DNA from: Plasmodiophora brassicae
Taxonomy: Eukaryota > Endomyxa > Phytomyxea > Plasmodiophorida > Plasmodiophoridae
Assembly (NCBI GenBank): GCA_039704465.1
Contig: JASFAU010000008.1
Location: 930,001 to 994,000, forward strand
Length of the DNA stretch: 64,000 bases
Reading direction: 5' to 3'
Part shown: positions 62,959 through 64,000 of the stretch, one piece after another
How positions within the stretch are numbered: position 1 is the stretch's first letter
How the letters are laid out: the number at the start of each line of letters is the position of its first letter
Translations under genes and position numbers: made by a program
Notes under the pieces: generated by a model
Seen by the model: the letters and a program-made list of their open reading frames with translations, nothing else
What the model was told of the DNA's origin: nothing
Databases searched by the model: none

Positions 62959-63741
62959 ATGATGGCGCGACTGGCCGCCCTGGCCGACGCCGAGGACGAA
63001 CGCCAGTACCGCCTGGAGCGACAGCGCCGCCGGCAGCCGTCGACGGCGGAACGCGCTCCATCGCCACCACGGCCGCCGCCTGCGGCCATCTCGGTCCCGG
63101 TTCCGTCGCCGCCCCGGCGATCTGCGGAACGCCACCGGCGCCGACGCTCGTACTCCCCGCGGCGACGTCGTTCCTATTCGCCGCGTCGTCGGCGCACGCC
63201 GTCGCCGCCGCGGCGCTCGCGTCGCCAACGCTCCGACCGTCTGGTTCGTCGTAGCTGGTCCCGCGGGCGGTCCGTCTCGTCGAGCCGGTCGCGAAGCCCG
63301 GGGACGCGGACGACGACGACCCGTCCGTCGCGTTCGTACGGGTTCGGCCTGTCGACGTACGGAGGCGACGACGATCGGCGTTGCCCGCCCCGGCCGGTCG
63401 CCGTGTCCACCGACAAATCCGTCCTGACGTCGCTGATCCGCGACACGATGATCACGAACCGCCGCCTGGATACGGAGCAGAAGGACCTGGCCGTTCACCG
63501 GCTGAAGGCCATCGCGCCGGACGACCTGGCACGCCCCGTGCGCCTGATGTCCGAACACCTGAACCTGGTCGCCGCGAACCGCGCTGACGACGACCGACGC
63601 GACGACGGCGTCTGCTTGGACGCGTTCGGCCGCGAGATGAAGGTCGAACCCCCGCAGGAGACGTACCAGCAGTTCAAAGCGCGTCGGCTGAAGGAGCTGG
63701 CCGCTGCTGCCGCATCCCGTAACAATGCCAAACCGTCATAG
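62959..63741 (+). CDS. RS-rich protein, probably splicing related
   Basis: 260 aa, single exon. N-terminal helix, then Arg/Ser/Pro-rich RS-like repeats at about 33-135 (RRRRSYSPRRRRSYSPRRRR, SPPRRSRRQRS, SVSSSRSRSPG). The C-terminal 100 residues are ordered and helical (VLTSLIRDTMITNRRLDTEQ, LARPVRLMSEHLNLVAA, CLDAFGREMKVEPP, YQQFKARRLKELAAA). No RRM is visible. RS repeats point to nuclear RNA processing; the C-terminal domain is not one I recognise. It is divergent from EMC6 (130 bp) and overlaps the convergent partial gene by 6 bp at its stop. Confidence 0.6.
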   Translation: MMARLAALADAEDERQYRLERQRRRQPSTAERAPSPPRPPPAAISVPVPSPPRRSAERHRRRRSYSPRRRRSYSPRRRRTPSPPRRSRRQRSDRLVRRSWSRGRSVSSSRSRSPGTRTTTTRPSRSYGFGLSTYGGDDDRRCPPRPVAVSTDKSVLTSLIRDTMITNRRLDTEQKDLAVHRLKAIAPDDLARPVRLMSEHLNLVAANRADDDRRDDGVCLDAFGREMKVEPPQETYQQFKARRLKELAAAAASRNNAKPS

Positions 63742-64000
63742 TCGCCCTTCATCATGGCTCAGCGTCGTCTCCGCCGTCTGGTTTGGCGGCTTCGGCTCCT
63801 GCGGTTGCTGCTTGGCGAGCAGATCGTCGATCCTGCGCATGGCGCGCAGGGCGGTCAGGTCGATGTTGGCGTCGACGGTCTCCAGTTCCTCTTCGCGGTT
63901 CGGCACCGGGTTGATGCGGATCAGGTGCGCACGCGCCCGTGCCTGTTTGTCGTTGCAGGCCAGCAGGGCGACCTGGGCCTCCATGCGGACGACCGGGGTC
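63736..64000 (-). CDS. 3' end of an unidentified gene running off the window
   Basis: Minus-strand frame open to the right edge, ending at 63736. Reads EAQVALLACNDKQARARAHL, IRINPVPNREEELETVDANI and DLTALRAMRRIDDLLAKQQ, a helical C-terminus with a Pro/Gln-rich tail. The Met at 63984 may be internal. Family not recognised from this fragment. Confidence 0.5.
   Translation of the reverse strand, partial: TPVVRMEAQVALLACNDKQARARAHLIRINPVPNREEELETVDANIDLTALRAMRRIDDLLAKQQPQEPKPPNQTAETTLSHDEGRL

Noticed and set aside
1..64000. tRNA and rRNA genes
   Set aside because: I looked for the GGTTCRANNCC T-loop and for rRNA-like blocks by eye and saw none; a covariance-model scan could still find one.

Overview
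This window is eukaryotic nuclear DNA. It is GC-rich and gene-dense. Almost every gene I could splice has GT-AG introns of only about 50-75 nt. Orthologues of PEX5, PEX16, EMC6, a UBR1-type N-recognin, CCDC112, a biotin protein ligase and a Whirly-like protein are present. Short introns, chromodomain Ty3/gypsy elements, secreted ankyrin proteins and secreted SKP1/POZ-RING proteins together suggest a protist, possibly a plasmodiophorid (Plasmodiophora-like, Rhizaria). That assignment is inference only; no database search was possible.

Layout. (i) 0.1-6.5 kb and 17-21 kb form a duplicated secreted-protein locus. It holds an inositol polyphosphate kinase (0.1-1.25 kb), three paralogous minus-strand genes for secreted RING-H2 proteins (A 1.67-2.31, B 4.59-5.46, C 17.16-18.01 kb), a secreted ankyrin-repeat gene and a CCDC112 orthologue. 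Relics of the kinase 3' end and of the CCDC112 5' end show that the RING genes spread by segmental duplication. (ii) 6.47-17.03 kb is one minus-strand Ty3/gypsy chromovirus (T1) with a second, different one (T2, 8.98-14.28 kb) nested in its pol region. (iii) 21-28 kb is a sparser block: a DedA/VTT membrane protein, a tiny His-rich secreted protein, a Whirly-like protein, a bacterial-type conserved protein, an inverted repeat and a response-regulator receiver protein. (iv) 28.06-37.78 kb is one hAT-type DNA transposon, split by a short non-autonomous LTR element (29.62-31.56 kb) and by a sister copy of T1 (T3, 32.38-37.61 kb, plus strand). (v) 38.5-64 kb is core genome with closely packed, often divergent or convergent genes: PEX16, biotin ligase, a GPI-type secreted protein, a three-longin-domain-like protein, a protein kinase, an LRR/multi-TM receptor-like protein, an STI1-like protein, a very large disordered protein with repeated Trp-Phe motifs, PEX5, a SWIB protein, a UBR1-type ubiquitin ligase, EMC6, an RS-rich protein and a gene running off the right edge.

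Functional threads: peroxisome biogenesis (PEX5, PEX16), ubiquitin biology (UBR1-type ligase; secreted POZ-RING proteins that could act outside the cell or in a host) and a heavily transposon-invaded half with nested insertions. Exon boundaries were derived by hand from GT-AG sites that keep frame and preserve conserved motifs. Where I could not resolve them I say so.
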